Shown: positions 50,430 to 62,796, numbered from the stretch's first letter. The stretch is DNA of 64,000 bases from Trematomus loennbergii (GCA_012861695.1 JAAOOA010000027.1:2422724-2486723), one strand, 5' to 3'. Notes: a model not told the origin generated them from the letters alone. Program-made: numbers and translations.

Positions 50430-51368
50430 AAGAAGAAAACATAGTTAGAACAAAATCATCTCAACTTAGTATTCAGGATGAGAAAATACTATTTGGATAA
50501 TTATAGTCTGAAATCCCAAAGATGGGGGCTAAAACTGTCTATTTAGCAAAGCTCTTTGCTTAGCCTTTTCCAATCTGAGTTAGTTTGGAACCGTAACGTG
50601 CATGCTGTGTTTCTGACAGGATACAGATGATGTGTTGGAGAGGGGCTGAGCTCAGTAGACTGACTGTAATGAGTGCTAGCCACTAATTAGCCTGTTGCTG
50701 GAGGTAAGGCCCCGTCAACAACAACAACAACAACAAACCAACGGTGCTTTAGCTCGGTTTTACTCGTGGTGTGTCCCCCTCCCCCATAGATCCTAACAGT
50801 CGTGCACACACACACCCATTTAAATTCATGTGTGCTAAAGTAAACACATAAAAGCTTTTACATATAACGTTGCAAAAAACGGCGTGTCTCATTAGCGTAG
50901 CGTAGCTTACAGATCGATGATATCTGATCATTCTTACAGACTACAATCACAAAGCTTGTACATATAACGCTGCAAAAAACGGCACTTAGCTACAGAAGAT
51001 TACGTTTTTTATAACTTACTTTATATGATTTTAGAGGATACAAAATACTAATAATACGAGAATAAATACTTGTGTTATCTGCTATGGCGTGGCTTTACAG
51101 CCTTCACACAGATCGCCATTGCGGCAGTATGTCTGAGCATGTTATCAAATGCCTGATAATTAAAATAAAAGCAAAGACAGCGGAGCGTACAAAATAAAAT
51201 AAAATGTTACAAAAACATATAAACACCTAACCGATTACTGTTTGGGTTTGAGGCGACATTGATACGGTGAAGCTACATGCTACATGCTACAAGCTAGAAT
51301 AGCTTTATCAGGAAAAACACCGCTAAATAAAAACGTACAGCTTCCAAATTGGATGTGGCCTCACTGGC
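50430..51368. other. Transposon interior without recognisable coding sequence
   Basis: Probably the 5' side of the minus-strand transposase gene, now without identifiable exons. There is a short (CAA)n at about 50716-50736. Nothing else seen. Confidence 0.4.
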
Positions 51369-52481
51369 CTGAGGCCTGTACTACGAAGCCGGATTTTCGC
51401 TTAGCCGGCTGACTTCAGGGAAAACTCGGGCTTTCCGGTCCTACGGCGCTGGTTCTCTTTTTAGCGGGCTAGATCTCCATGGTAACTTATGCTGAGCGGC
51501 TAACCTCCTCGGGAGGAGGTTAGGTTGCAGGCTAAGAGATCAACTCAGTGAAAGCACGCCTGCTGACCAATCAGAGCTCCGTGTGCGGAGTTTAAAGCTA
51601 TCAAGTCATATTACAGGATAGAGGAAATACAGAAAAACTGCCGTTGCAGGAAAGACGGCCGGCAAAAATCAACTGACTGTGTGAACGTGAAAATTAATAG
51701 AATATCCCCTCCCATCTTCAGAGCAATCTGACTATTATAACATTAGCGTTAAGAAAGTTTACTTAAATATCTGCCACGACATAAGTAACCGGATCAGAGT
51801 AACATTAAGTACAGTCCGCGGCACTGTGAGTGCAGACGTCAATGTGAGTGCAGACGTCAATGTGTCCCATTATCATTCATATCACATCATCATAATGTAT
51901 CATATATTCCTTATTTGAGTCAGCTTCTTGAGCCGTATCTGGCCGTGCAACACTCACAGTGTCACATACTGTATGCAAAGTATTATTTTAAGCAACACAT
52001 TAAGTTGACGAAACACTCAAGTCAAATGTAATTAAAGTCAGATCCACTCGTGTCTTAGACGGGGCAGTGATATCATAAACCTGTTAATGTACGTATTCAA
52101 ACACTTTTTCTTTTACCAGCAGTATTCACCTTGCAGGTGCAGCTATGTGGCTTTTATCCTGGATAAAGTGTTTAAGTCATGGATGTTTATAGTTTAACTT
52201 CTTCATATTTGACTAATATTAAAGTTCACTTTTCATTCAGGAAGTATGACGCTGCGCTGTCAGTACGCTTGTCCATATTTGAGATTGGTCGAATGCTCCA
52301 AATACCACTCCTTTCATGTGAACGCACACCTAACTAGATAGGACACGGCTGGCTTGAGCGATCCACTTGATAACCAGCGTCGTAGTACAGTTTAGAGAGA
52401 GCGCGTATGTTTGGATTGGGCCAACCGGCTAACTCAAACATATCCAGGTTAGGAAAATCCGGCTTCGTAGTACAGGCCTCT
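51369..52481. mobile_element. 1.1-kb inverted-repeat element, copy 1
   Basis: Ends read GGCCTGTACTACGAAGCCGG and its exact complement CCGGCTTCGTAGTACAGGCC. A second copy at 58310-59402 is about 95% identical by eye. No ORF longer than chance. The target duplication is unclear, so the superfamily is left open. Confidence 0.8.
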
Positions 52482-52591
52482 GGTCCCGGATGGTGGGTAT
52501 TGATCCCGGTTTTAGCCTGGGAACACCGGGGACACATATTCATGTATAAAAGACGTACAAAAGTGCATTTTGCATGATAGGTCTCCTTTAA

Positions 52592-53697
52592 ATAAAGACC
52601 AAGTCTCAAAACAAGTCCCAAGGAAAGTTTCATGTCATGTCCTAACCCAAATCAAGATCCACAAGTCCTAAGACAAATGCCAAGTCAAAGCCGACAAGTC
52701 CAAAGTCCAGTCTGTAATCAAAGTTAACAAGTGCCAAGACAAGTTCAAAGTTGAGTGCCAAGGCAGGAACAAATTCCAGGGCCAGCTCTATTAACAGTGG
52801 CGGCGCCAGAGATTTTCTTTTGGGCGTGCTGTGGGGTAGCTTGACGTTTCATAGAGGGTGCTCAAACATTTAGGGTTTCCCATTAATGTACCGGGTGGAA
52901 TTTTCTAATGCAACACTCCCCACGCACATACACAGTATACCCGCGCAATGAAGGCTCGATAAGTACTTCCAATTTGAGGCCTTTTAAGTAGGCTAATTGC
53001 ATCTGAATTACATCAAATAATTTGGTGCAACTTCCAATTTGATTAAACCAAGAACACAACATAACTAACATGTCAAAAAGGATAAATATATATATTTACA
53101 TCTTACCTATAATTTTAAGTTTAATTCATTCCTTCATTACAATCCTAAATATAAATGTATATAGCTTATTTTCCATTTGTTTGAGTGAATGAGTACATTA
53201 TTTTGTTGACAGCAACAACAACAAAGACAAAAATGAGGCTTATCCACTGAAGCTTCATGCAAGTGCAACATTTAACATTAACATTAAAACTAGTTATTTT
53301 TAACACAATTCTTACAAATTCAAAATTCTAACAATATTCTTTATCTGTGCATAGACCATTGGTGCGTTCACACAGGACGCGATGCGATTTTTGGGTGCGG
53401 CGCGATTACATGTAAAGTCAATGCAAAGACGCGGACAGACCACAGACGCGGTTGATGCGAATGACGCGTTCGCGTGGTAGCCAATCAGTGGTGAGGATCT
53501 CAGCCTGCCGTCACTGACGTTGAATCAGAAAACCAAAACAGCAGCCGTTAGCTGTTAGCACACAGAGCTCACAGCTCCTCATATCTGTTCAGAAACTCTC
53601 TCTCGCTCGCACTAAATGCGCTCGTGCCACACACACAGAGCCGAGCTTGAATGAAACACAGACACCCAGAAGTACTTGTACTGTACTGTAGCATTAC
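52592..53697. repeat. Start of partial unit C
   Basis: 52592-52766 matches the minisatellite at 27521-27694. 52767-52960 matches 30842-31038 with a jump, and 52960-53690 matches 31550-32360. No keratin sequence follows. The empty hAT site CAAGGCAG is at 52759-52766, and the 30-bp segment doubled in A and B is single here (about 53463-53497). Confidence 0.7.
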
Positions 53698-55751
53698 AAC
53701 CCAGTCTCACGGCATTTCGTGTAATAGTCACAAAATAAATGTAATCTATTGATTCGTGTCACACAGAACGATTTTAAAAGCAATGTATTTCTATTGGTAG
53801 TATGTTTCGTGCTGCACCACGTCTTTTTGTCCGGTCGGGTCTTGGAAGACCGGAAGCTGTGTGGTTCATAAAACCTGTTCTTACTCAATATCAAGCCACC
53901 ATTTTTGTTTTTATTTTAAATTGTATAATGCCGGACTTTTTTTTTCGTCCGCGAGGAAAATAAATGGGGCTCAGAATACTGAAATATGTATTCTTTAAAT
54001 TTTTTTCCTTCTAATTTGTTATTCTTTTCTAAATAACACACTGTTATTTACTCAACAATAACACACAATTATCCTTGTTTTTATTTATTTGTTTAATTCT
54101 ATAATCTCAGGCTTTTTTGCGGTCCGTCAGGAACTGAATTTCAAAATAAAGTCACCGGAAACAGACGTAGGCGATACACACCCACTGAACTGATAACCCA
54201 AGATCCTCAGCTATGGTTGAAGCTCGGTAATTGATGTTTTAGCTGCAATGCACGTTGGGATATGGTGTTAATGCGATATGAAATAACTATCAACAGAATT
54301 GCGTTGCCAGGCAACAGTTTGGGGTGAAAACAGTATTTCTGGTCTCAAAGTTTTCATAGTAATCTGCAGTACTCATCCACTAAAAAACATCAGTTTATCC
54401 TTGTTAATTACACAACATTGATTGGTTTTAAATTGTGTGCAATGCTTTTGTGTTTTTAACCTTCGATTCGGAGAAACAAATCGTTTTTTGGGAGTTTAGG
54501 ATGGCCGAAGACACTACTCTACCCATAATCCTCAGCTATCGTTTGGGACTAAAACATCCGCTTTGCTTGACAAACCCTGTGATTAGTCCTCAAGCTCTGT
54601 GATTGGATGTTGGAGTGGCAGTGCGCCAAGGTTATCCCGAGCGTCAAGCAGCTCTTTGAAATGGAATTAATCCACGGCAGACTATCCAAAACTGGATTCG
54701 AACATAGATGTGTCTCCCATCACCCAAAACCCTGACTATTCTCTCAACTCAGTATTTACATTCTTTAATTCAAAGAAAATCAGTAATATCTTTAAAAACT
54801 ACAAGTCCTTTTCTATCAGCTGTGCACCGTTATGGTGTAAATACAGCCTATCTATTTATTGGATCAAATATAAAAGTCAGCCGAATTAGTATTGATACTG
54901 CAAGGAGACGTATTGTGTGAAGAGAAATTGAAGATGTTGTTTAATTGCTGATATATTTATGATCCACGTCACATATTCAGTTTCGGCGGAATTTCTTCCA
55001 GTTTGTCCAAAAGTCTTCTAATCGGGGCTCTATAAATAGAGAACTATGGCAGATGTGTAATATTTTATTGTGTATATATTAATCGTGTATTACAATGCCG
55101 TTATGTGATGACTTCCAAAGAGAAAAGCAAGCACACTCGGAATAAAGTATTCTTTTCTTTTCTTTTTTAAATGTTTTTCGGATTTCATATCGCATAAACA
55201 CCATATCCCAATGTGCATTGCGGCTAAAACATCCAATCACCGGGCTTCAACCATAGCTGAGGATCTTGGGTAATCAGTTCAGTGGGTGTGTATCGCCTAA
55301 GTCTGTTTCCGATTACTTTATTTAGAAATTCAGTTCCTGACGGACAGCAAAAAAGCCAGAGATTATAGAAGTAAACAAATAAATAAAAACAAGGATAATT
55401 GTGTGTTATTGTTGAGTAAATAACAGTGTGTTATTTAGAAAAGAATATCAAATTAGAAGGAAAAAAACACAACAAAACAAGTCCGACATTATACGATTTA
55501 AAATAAAAACAATAATCGTGGCTTGATATTGAGTAAGAAAATGTTTTTATGAACCACACAGCTTCCAGTCTTCCAAGACCCGACCGGACAAAAAGACGTG
55601 GTGCAGGCACGAAACATACTACCAATAGAAATACATTGCTTTTAAAATCGTTCTGTGTGACACGAAAAAAAGGGGAAATCGTGTTGGTGAACACAAATCA
55701 ATAGATTAAATGTCGTGACTATAACACGAAATGCCGTGAGACTGGGTTGAA
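53698..55751. mobile_element. Long inverted-repeat structure
   Basis: The left arm 53698-54298 reappears inverted at 55158-55751, both ending in CAACCCAGTCTCACGG at the outer edge; arms are about 600 bp and the spacer about 860 bp. Part of the spacer (about 54810-55150) is the inverse of 28440-28760. No target duplication could be fixed and no gene lies inside. Confidence 0.65.
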
Positions 55752-56657
55752 TCGTCAGTTCAAAACTGACTGGACTGAGAAGTATTGTTTTTTTTTACCG
55801 GACCACGCCAATGCTAAACCGACTTGTTTGATTTGAATGCAAAACCGACTTGTTTGATTTGCATCCAGAATGTAGCTGTAATCAAATCAGACAACCTGAA
55901 GACTCGCCCTGTGACTGAACCGACATGGAACACCTGTCTGTGTTCGTACGATTTTTTGGGATGGGAAGATATTGCGGGAAGAGCTGCTGTGTTTGCTTCC
56001 TCTGCCCGGGCGCACGACCGGGGAAATAATCTTCCACGAGCTGACACAGTTCTTCGAAAAGAATGGTTTGAATGTGAGTCAAATCGTCTCTGTTGTAACC
56101 GACGGGGCTCCGTCGATGGTTAGACAGCACAAGGGCTTGGTAAGCAGGCTTTCCGCGGTTAACCCGGCGCTCCTGACATTTCACTGCATTAATTCACAAA
56201 TCAATGTTGTGAGCAAAACTGTGGAAAAATGAAAGAGACGATGGATACTGTGACGAGACTGGTTAACTTTGTGTGTGAGAGCTCTAGTCTGCAGCATTGC
56301 CTTTTTAGATCGTTGCTAGAGGAAATGTCAGCTGAACACAAGGATCTCTTACTGCACAACGATGTTCGCTGGCTGAGCAAGGGCCGTGTGTTGGAGAGGG
56401 TGTGCGACCTGCGTGATGAACTGGTTCTTATCAAGCCTGCAGAGCCAAAAAGCCCATGAGTTTTTTAGCTTTTTAACTGACACCAAGGTGATAGCAGATG
56501 TTAATTTTTTGTGTGACATCATGTCTCGTCTAAATCACCTTAACCTGCAGCTGCAAGGCAAGAACCACACTGTTGCTGAGATGTACGAGGCTTTCCGGTC
56601 AAAGCTGCACCTTTTGGAGAGAGACATTCATGGGAGGAAGCTGCACTTTCCACGTCC
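55752..56657 (+). pseudogene. hAT transposase pseudogene, unit C (N- and C-terminal parts)
   Basis: Frames read RQFKTDWTEKYCFFLPDHAN then KPTCLICIQNVAVIKSDNLK (BED-type finger), then ELTQFFEKNGLNVSQIVSVV with TDGAPSM, then [16 protein letters not shown]. The order is that of GTF2IRD2/ZBED-like hAT transposases, but the region between finger and catalytic core is deleted. A 27-bp tandem duplication at about 55812-55864 introduces a stop, and further shifts occur near 56230 and 56458. It is the longest of three remnants in the window. Confidence 0.8.
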
Positions 56658-56969
56658 GCGTAAATAAATATATACGGATATGTTATTGAAAACCACCTCG
56701 AATATGTTGTCTTAATGTTATGACATGTATTCTCATAAATGATGCGGTAAGCAGAAGGACAGAATTACGTCTAAACTGAGGCCATTTTGTATTTCTATAG
56801 GTTGTAGATACGAGCATGGTTTTATATACTATCATGTTTAATCATGTTTTATGCCGTTTGCTAAGACTTGATAAGTCGCTCATAAAACACAGGAGGTATG
56901 GAAACTAAGAACACCATATATTTGGTAGATTTGGCGCTGATATAACACAACACATTAGTTTTATTTCAT
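56658..56969. other. Spacer right of unit C
   Basis: Homology to units A and B ends at 56657. About 310 bp of AT-rich sequence with no feature seen. Confidence 0.4.
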
Positions 56970-57462
56970 TTAAAGGGGACCTATCATGCAAAATACACTT
57001 TTGTACGTCTTTTATACATGAATATGTGTCCCCGGTGTTCCAGGGAACTCACCAAGTGTCAGAAAACACAACCCTCTCTATTTTCCTCCATACCCAAATC
57101 TCTAAAAAGGGGCTGCAACGGATCTGATAAAACTGATCCAGATTTGAACACTTTCCTGACGTCAGGAAAGTGGCGCTACGGCTATTGGGCCAACTCCACC
57201 AATCAGGAGGAGACAGCCACGGCCATTGCCGTTCGAAAGCGCTGGAGACGCTGTAGTACATATGCCAGGCCTGTAGATGGTGCTGTTCTCACTGAATGCC
57301 CTTGCAAAAACAGAGCAATAAATTGTCAAATTGAGCGAAATGAGGCATGGCTAAAATGCATGATCTGTTTGGTATTTTGAAAAAAAAAAAGTATAAATAT
57401 GCCTTATATAGGTATGGTCCTACACTATATTATTCAAATATAGCATGATAGGTCCACTTTAA
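56970..57462. mobile_element. TTAA-flanked MITE
   Basis: 493 bp from TTAAAGGGGACCTATCATGC to GCATGATAGGTCCACTTTAA. Each end matches one end of the 6.5-kb element over about 100 bp, as expected of an internal-deletion derivative. No ORF. Confidence 0.85.
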
Positions 57463-58189
57463 GCAAACAAATACAATTGTAAATCTATTGTACTTTGCCC
57501 TCTGACCTTTATGTGTATGTTTTCATTTTTTAATATGATGCATGCCTAAGAGTCATTAAGGATTTGTTGTGTTAGACCATTGTGGTTGTGTTAGCAATGG
57601 AGTGTGGACAGCAGGATTAAACATCAATAAATCTTTCCATATACACATTCAAATATCTAATCCAATCATTAAACTTTCTCTTTAGAAAATATAACTGAAC
57701 ATGCAGCTTCACATTTGCACAGTTGCAGTAACAGGGCCACTTTGAGTTAAGTGCCGTGCTCAAGTGAACGTTGACACAGTAGATTAGTGTTTTTATACAC
57801 TTTAATTCACTGGTTTTGCAGTTTGTTGCTCTCCGTAGGTGACTTTCTAACCTCGAAACTGTGACCACACCCCAGCTCTGAACGAAACTTAAGCTCTGTA
57901 AACCAGCTGCCAATCAAGCCCAACAATGTGGTTTACCTTTTCACTTTCTCTTCACGCCACTCCACATGCTGAGAGAGCTGAATAGGAATTTAAACACTAA
58001 AACATCAGAGTTGACAGTTGACCTTGTTGATCTCTTGTGATCACGTTGTGAGCTATGCATTGTAATATTAAAGTGCTCCTGTTCGTAATGTTGTCTTTTT
58101 TTTGATTGATTTCTGCATTTTATCTCTGTTATTATGTTCATTAGTCGCTATTTTTTCTTTATGACGATATTTTTGTTCTGGTCACTGCA
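57463..58189. other. Spacer
   Basis: About 730 bp without recognisable gene or repeat; short ORFs have no family resemblance. Confidence 0.4.
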
Positions 58190-58309
58190 AAATAACGAAT
58201 AGTTCCAGGCCCTGCACAATACATATAGTTCCCATCACTCCACGATACAAATTTCTAGTTACTGCAGAATAAAAAATAGTTACTGTGACGGCACAATACC
58301 AAAAGGTTC

Positions 58310-59402
58310 TGAGGCCTGTACTACGAAGCCGGATTTTCGCTTAGCCGGCTGACTTCAGGGAAAGCTCGGGCTTTCCGGTCCTACGACGCTGGTTCTCTTT
58401 TTAGCGGGCTAGATCTCCATGGTAACTTATGCTGAGCGGCTAACCTCCTCGGGAGGAGATTAGGTTGCAGGCTAAGAGATCAACTCAGTAAAAGCACCGC
58501 CTGCTGACCAATCAGAGCTCCGTGTGCGGAGTTTAAAGCGATCAATTCATATTACAGGATAGAGGAAATACAGAAAAACTGCCGTTGCAGGAAAGACGGC
58601 CAGCCAAAATCAACTGACTGTGTGAACGTGAAAATTAATAGAATATCCCCTCCCATCTTCAGAGCAATCTGACTATTATAACATTAGCGTTAAGAAAGCT
58701 TACTTAAATATCTGCCACGACATAAGTAACCGGATCAGAGTAACATTACGTACAGTCCGCGGCACTGTGAGTGCAGACGTCGATGTGTACCATTATCATT
58801 CATATCATATCACATCATAATGTATCATATATTTCCTTATTTGAGTCAGCTTCTTGAGCCGTATCTGGCCGTGCAACACTCACAGTGTCACATACTGTAT
58901 GCAGAAGTATTATTTTAAGCAACACATTAAGTTGACGAAACACTCGAGTCAAATGTAATTAAAGTCAGATCCACTCGTGCCTTGGACGGGGCAGTGATTT
59001 CATGAACCTGTTAATGTACGCATTCAAACGCTTTTTCTTTTACCAGCTGTATTCACCTTGCGGTGCAGCTATGTGGCTTTTATCCTGGATAAAGTGTTTA
59101 AGTCATGGATGTTTAAAGTTTAACTTCTTCATATTTGACTAATATTAAAGTTCACTTTTCATTCAGGAAGTATGACGCTGCGCTGTCAGTACCCATGTTT
59201 GTGATTGGTCGAATGCTCCAAATACCACCCCTTTCATGTGAACGCGCACCTAACTAGATAGGACACGGCTGGCTTGAGCGATCCACTTGATAACCAGCGT
59301 CGTAGTACAGCTTAGCGAGAGCGCGTATGTTTTGGATTGGGCCAACCGGCTAACTCAAACATATCCAGGTTAGGAAAATCCGGCTTCGTAGTACAGGCCT
59401 CA
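58310..59402. mobile_element. 1.1-kb inverted-repeat element, copy 2
   Basis: Same ends as the element at 51369-52481 and collinear along its length, including CAACACTCACAGTGTCACAT near 58874. It lies inside the minisatellite. Confidence 0.8.
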
Positions 59403-59686
59403 GGTCACTGCACAATAACAAATAATTCAAGTCACTGCATGGTGAACGATAGTACCAGTCCCTGCATGACACCAAATAGTTCCAGTCATTCCGCGATAAC
59501 AAAAAGTACCAGTCACTGCACAATTGGGATAGTTCCAGTCATTGCATAATAACAAATAGTTCCAGTTAGTTCCCAATTACAAATACTACCAGTCACTGCA
59601 CAATACAAATAGTGTAAGTCACTGCCCAATTACTGCATGGTGAAAAATAGTACCAGTCCCTGCATGATACCAAATAGGCACTGCAC

Positions 59687-61258
59687 CAGGGACGTGCACA
59701 GACATTTGGAGGGGCTATTGCTCTAAACTGGAAAAAGGGCCTCCCCCCCGAAAAAAAAAAAATATCATCATCTCATAACAAAATAAGCTAAGGCAACTAC
59801 TTGCATTCGGTGACTTGATTTTTAAAATGAAAACCAGGGACATTTTTTGTTTTGCGGTCCATATCTCATTAAAATATCTAATGTTAGTAACTATTAAAGA
59901 AACATGGGGACAATTCAATGTAGTTTGACCATTGTAACTGCTGTGTAGACATACTGATAAAATAGGGCTTCTATAATTACCTTAAATAAACTCACTAATT
60001 AATGAAACCATTTCAATACGCATTATTCTTATTCTTATCATTCTTTATGAGCGCAGTAACGGTAAGGTATCTAATTACTTATTTATTTAGTATTCCATAA
60101 CTTAATAACAGAGATGGTCAAATTAAAGTAGAGACATGGCAAAAATCCTACAATGAAGTGGGACAGTGAAGAGAAGAGAGCGAGCGGCCCCGTTGAGGGA
60201 GTTTACCATGGATGTTTAATAGGAGTTTACGGAGCAGATGAAAAGACACAGAAAGACAGAAGCACAATAACAAGTATATGTAGGTGTTTTTTTGTAAATA
60301 ACCGACGATGTCAAGAGGAAGTAAAGTCCCTGCCATGAGAAAACTCAAAATCCATTTTCCAAAATCCGACACGAGAGGTGGTCTTAACGCACCGCCTATA
60401 ATAAATATTATTTATAAAACGGACAAGTCAAATCAAGTAATCTGATTGGTTCTTAGCCGTGATATACTGAGCGTATACCACGGGTAGAATTGTAGTTACT
60501 TTTCACAACAAGTCAGTATCCCTCCGCGTCTGAGAAAAACTGCATACAGTTGGGCTGAAAAGCAAACTGCCTGCAGTTTGCTTTTCAAACTGGGACAAGA
60601 AAACAGCGGAGAAGTAACGGGGCAGAAACCCTCCTTTTTACGCAACGGTCCAGACATAGACATCAAACGGCAAAACATATTCAGTGGCAGTTCCTTTGGC
60701 ATTAGGGTAGGGATATTTAGATACTTTCCAAGGTTTGACATAATGAATTGTGCTACTTTTAAAGCAAGCAACCATGTTAAGGGGTTGTTGACCCTCCGCT
60801 TCGCGTCGGGCTGAACCACGCCCCTTAGCTGTGATATGATGAGCATATACCACGGTCTGTCGTGAGCTATTGCTTAAATATATAATAAGTAACATGTGTA
60901 ATCACACACTTAGCGATATAGAACATAAATAATAAAACGTAGGCCTACCTGGTTTAAAACACGTGGTCATACTGTGGAATGAGTTCACACTGAAACGAGT
61001 TCTTCATTAAAAAATGTGCGGGCAATGACATGTAAGAAGAAGGAGAAGAAGAAGAAGAAGTAAAAGAAGTAGTAGAAGAAGAATGAAGCTGGTGTGTTTC
61101 CCGCAGCGAGACACTACAATACTAATTGTGGGCTTATCATGTTGATTCGACCACAACAGAAAGAAAAAAAAACCTCTCGCTCTCTCCAGAGGGGCAGGTC
61201 AGCCAAAAGGGAAAACGGGCCGTTGCCCGGGCAACATTAGCCCGTACCTGTATCCCTG
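59687..61258. mobile_element. hAT element in minisatellite (1)
   Basis: Begins CAGGGACGTGCACAG and ends GTATCCCTG; flanked by CACTGCAC at 59679-59686 and 61259-61266. 1572 bp with no transposase. Inside are copies of the palindromic repeat family (about 60452-60890) and a perfect 15-bp-arm hairpin at 60556-60587. Confidence 0.8.
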
Positions 61259-61319
61259 CACTGCACAATACGGATAGTTCCAGTCACTTCAAAATAACAA
61301 ATAGTTCAAGCCACTGCAC

Positions 61320-62617
61320 TAGAGATGGGCGAGTCCTGATTCATCCGGATCATTAACCCGGATCCTAGAAATGAGCTGGTCGTGACGAGTCTCCCCTCTC
61401 CATTAACCCGAGTCCTTGAGTCCCACACTTGGTGTGACGTACAAATTAAAACTATAAATTGCGTCACTCGCTACTCTCTTTATAACATGTAAAATCACAT
61501 TACAACGTACCCCAGTCCATCTACCTACCCTTTAGTAAGTATACAGGATAGCTGCCTGCCAGAAGTTATCGTTTGGCTCAGGGGAGTGGACGCGGATCAG
61601 TGAAACTTCCTGCAGACTTGGGGACTCGAGAGCCGACGGCTCCTAACCGTAATAGCATAGCAGATCCAGCGATCTCGTCATGTGCACGAGCATAGCCCCT
61701 CCTCCAGCACCCGGCTCCCGCGCTATGCACTCGCAGACTCGCTCGCAGACTCGCTCGCAGACTCGCTCGCAGACTCGCTCGCAGACTCGCTCGCAGACTC
61801 GCAGACTCGCAGATTCGCAGATTCGCAGACTCGCAGATTCGCAGACTCGCAGATTCGCAGATTCGCAAATCCTGACTCGCTGCAACACACAGCGGATCAG
61901 ACTCGTGCGGACTCGGAGCCGTAACCATATAGCAGCAGATCCAGAGATCCAGCAGACTCGTCGTCATGCACGAGTCAACAGCAGACTCAGATTCGCAAAT
62001 CCTGACTCACTGTTCTTCAACACACAGCGGATCAGACTCGTGCGGACTCAGAGCCGTATATAGCAGCAGATCCAGAGATTCAGCAGACTCGTCCTCATGC
62101 ACGAGTCCACAGCAGACTCGGATTTGCCAAATCGCAAAATAACCCTTTTTTTTGTGATCAACATTTTTTATTAAAGCAAAATACACTGTGTAGCGGAGGT
62201 TAATATAACGTCAGTTTAATAGATAGATAGATAGATAGTACTTTATTGATCCCAAATTGGGAAATTGTTGTTACAGCAGCATAAAAGGCATTTTACAATA
62301 AAACAAAACTACAAAATATACAAGAATAGAAAGAAAAATAAAATAAAATATAAAATATACATGTCGAAATAGAAAATATACATGCAGATATTATATATAT
62401 ATATATATATATACAATATATATATATATATATTCAAAATATATGGAATAATAATATGCTCGTGAAATGCATCAACTTTTCGGTTTCACCGATAGGATTT
62501 CTACGGTCTTGGTGATGCTGACTCATATGACTCAAATGACTCGTATGATCCGGATCTCTTCAATGACTGACTCAGAAGACCCTGAGTCCGTAAAAGGATC
62601 CGGATTTGCCATCTCTA
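61320..62617. mobile_element. hAT element in minisatellite (2)
   Basis: Begins TAGAGATGGGCGAGTCC and ends GGATTTGCCATCTCTA, flanked by CACTGCAC at 61312-61319 and 62618-62625. 1298 bp. The interior holds a tandem TCGCAGACTCGC array (about 61733-61870), two copies of an approximately 130-bp segment (61890-62110), and (TAGA)n with TACTTTATTGATCCC (62219-62255), a LINE-like 3' tail. No transposase. Confidence 0.85.
61733..61870. repeat. TCGCAGAC tandem array
   Basis: About 138 bp of 8-12-bp units (CGCAGACTCG, CGCAGATTCG). It yields repeated ORFs on both strands that are artefacts. Confidence 0.85.
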
Positions 62618-62796
62618 CACTGCACAGAAGACTTTTTTCTTTTCACTGCTTCAAATAACAAATGGTTCCAGGCACTGCAGAATGTGGATTGATCGAGTCC
62701 CTATACAATACAAAACATTTCCAGTTTCTGCACTGTAAAAAATAGTTCCAGTCACTGCATAATACCAATTTGTTCCAGTCACTGCATGATACTTGC

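Larger units (their letters stand above)
46120..52591. mobile_element. 6.5-kb TTAA-flanked DNA transposon with two convergent genes
   Basis: The ends TTAAAGTGGACCTATCATGC and GCATGATAGGTCTCCTTTAA are inverted repeats inside TTAA. They are shared with the short MITEs at 9753-10188, 26532-27520 and 56970-57462, making this the probable source type of those MITEs. It carries a P2X7-C-terminal-like gene (plus, 46391-49316) and a transposase-like gene (minus, 50424-49300). It is decayed by a hAT insertion (47654-48742) and an inverted-repeat element (51369-52481). Assignment to the ISL2EU/IS4EU superfamily is tentative. Confidence 0.75.
58190..62790. repeat. Degenerate CACTGCAC minisatellite, interrupted by three elements
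   Basis: Units of roughly 25-35 bp around AGTTCCAGTCACTGCACAAT and AACAAATAG lie at about 58190-58309, 59403-59686, 61259-61319 and 62618-62790. The gaps are transposable elements (58310-59402, 59687-61258, 61320-62617). The units are divergent, so the array is old. Confidence 0.8.

Noticed and set aside
61578..62063. ORFs with repeated ADSL/QTRS/CESASLRI units on both strands
   Set aside because: Generated by the TCGCAGAC tandem array within a hAT element.
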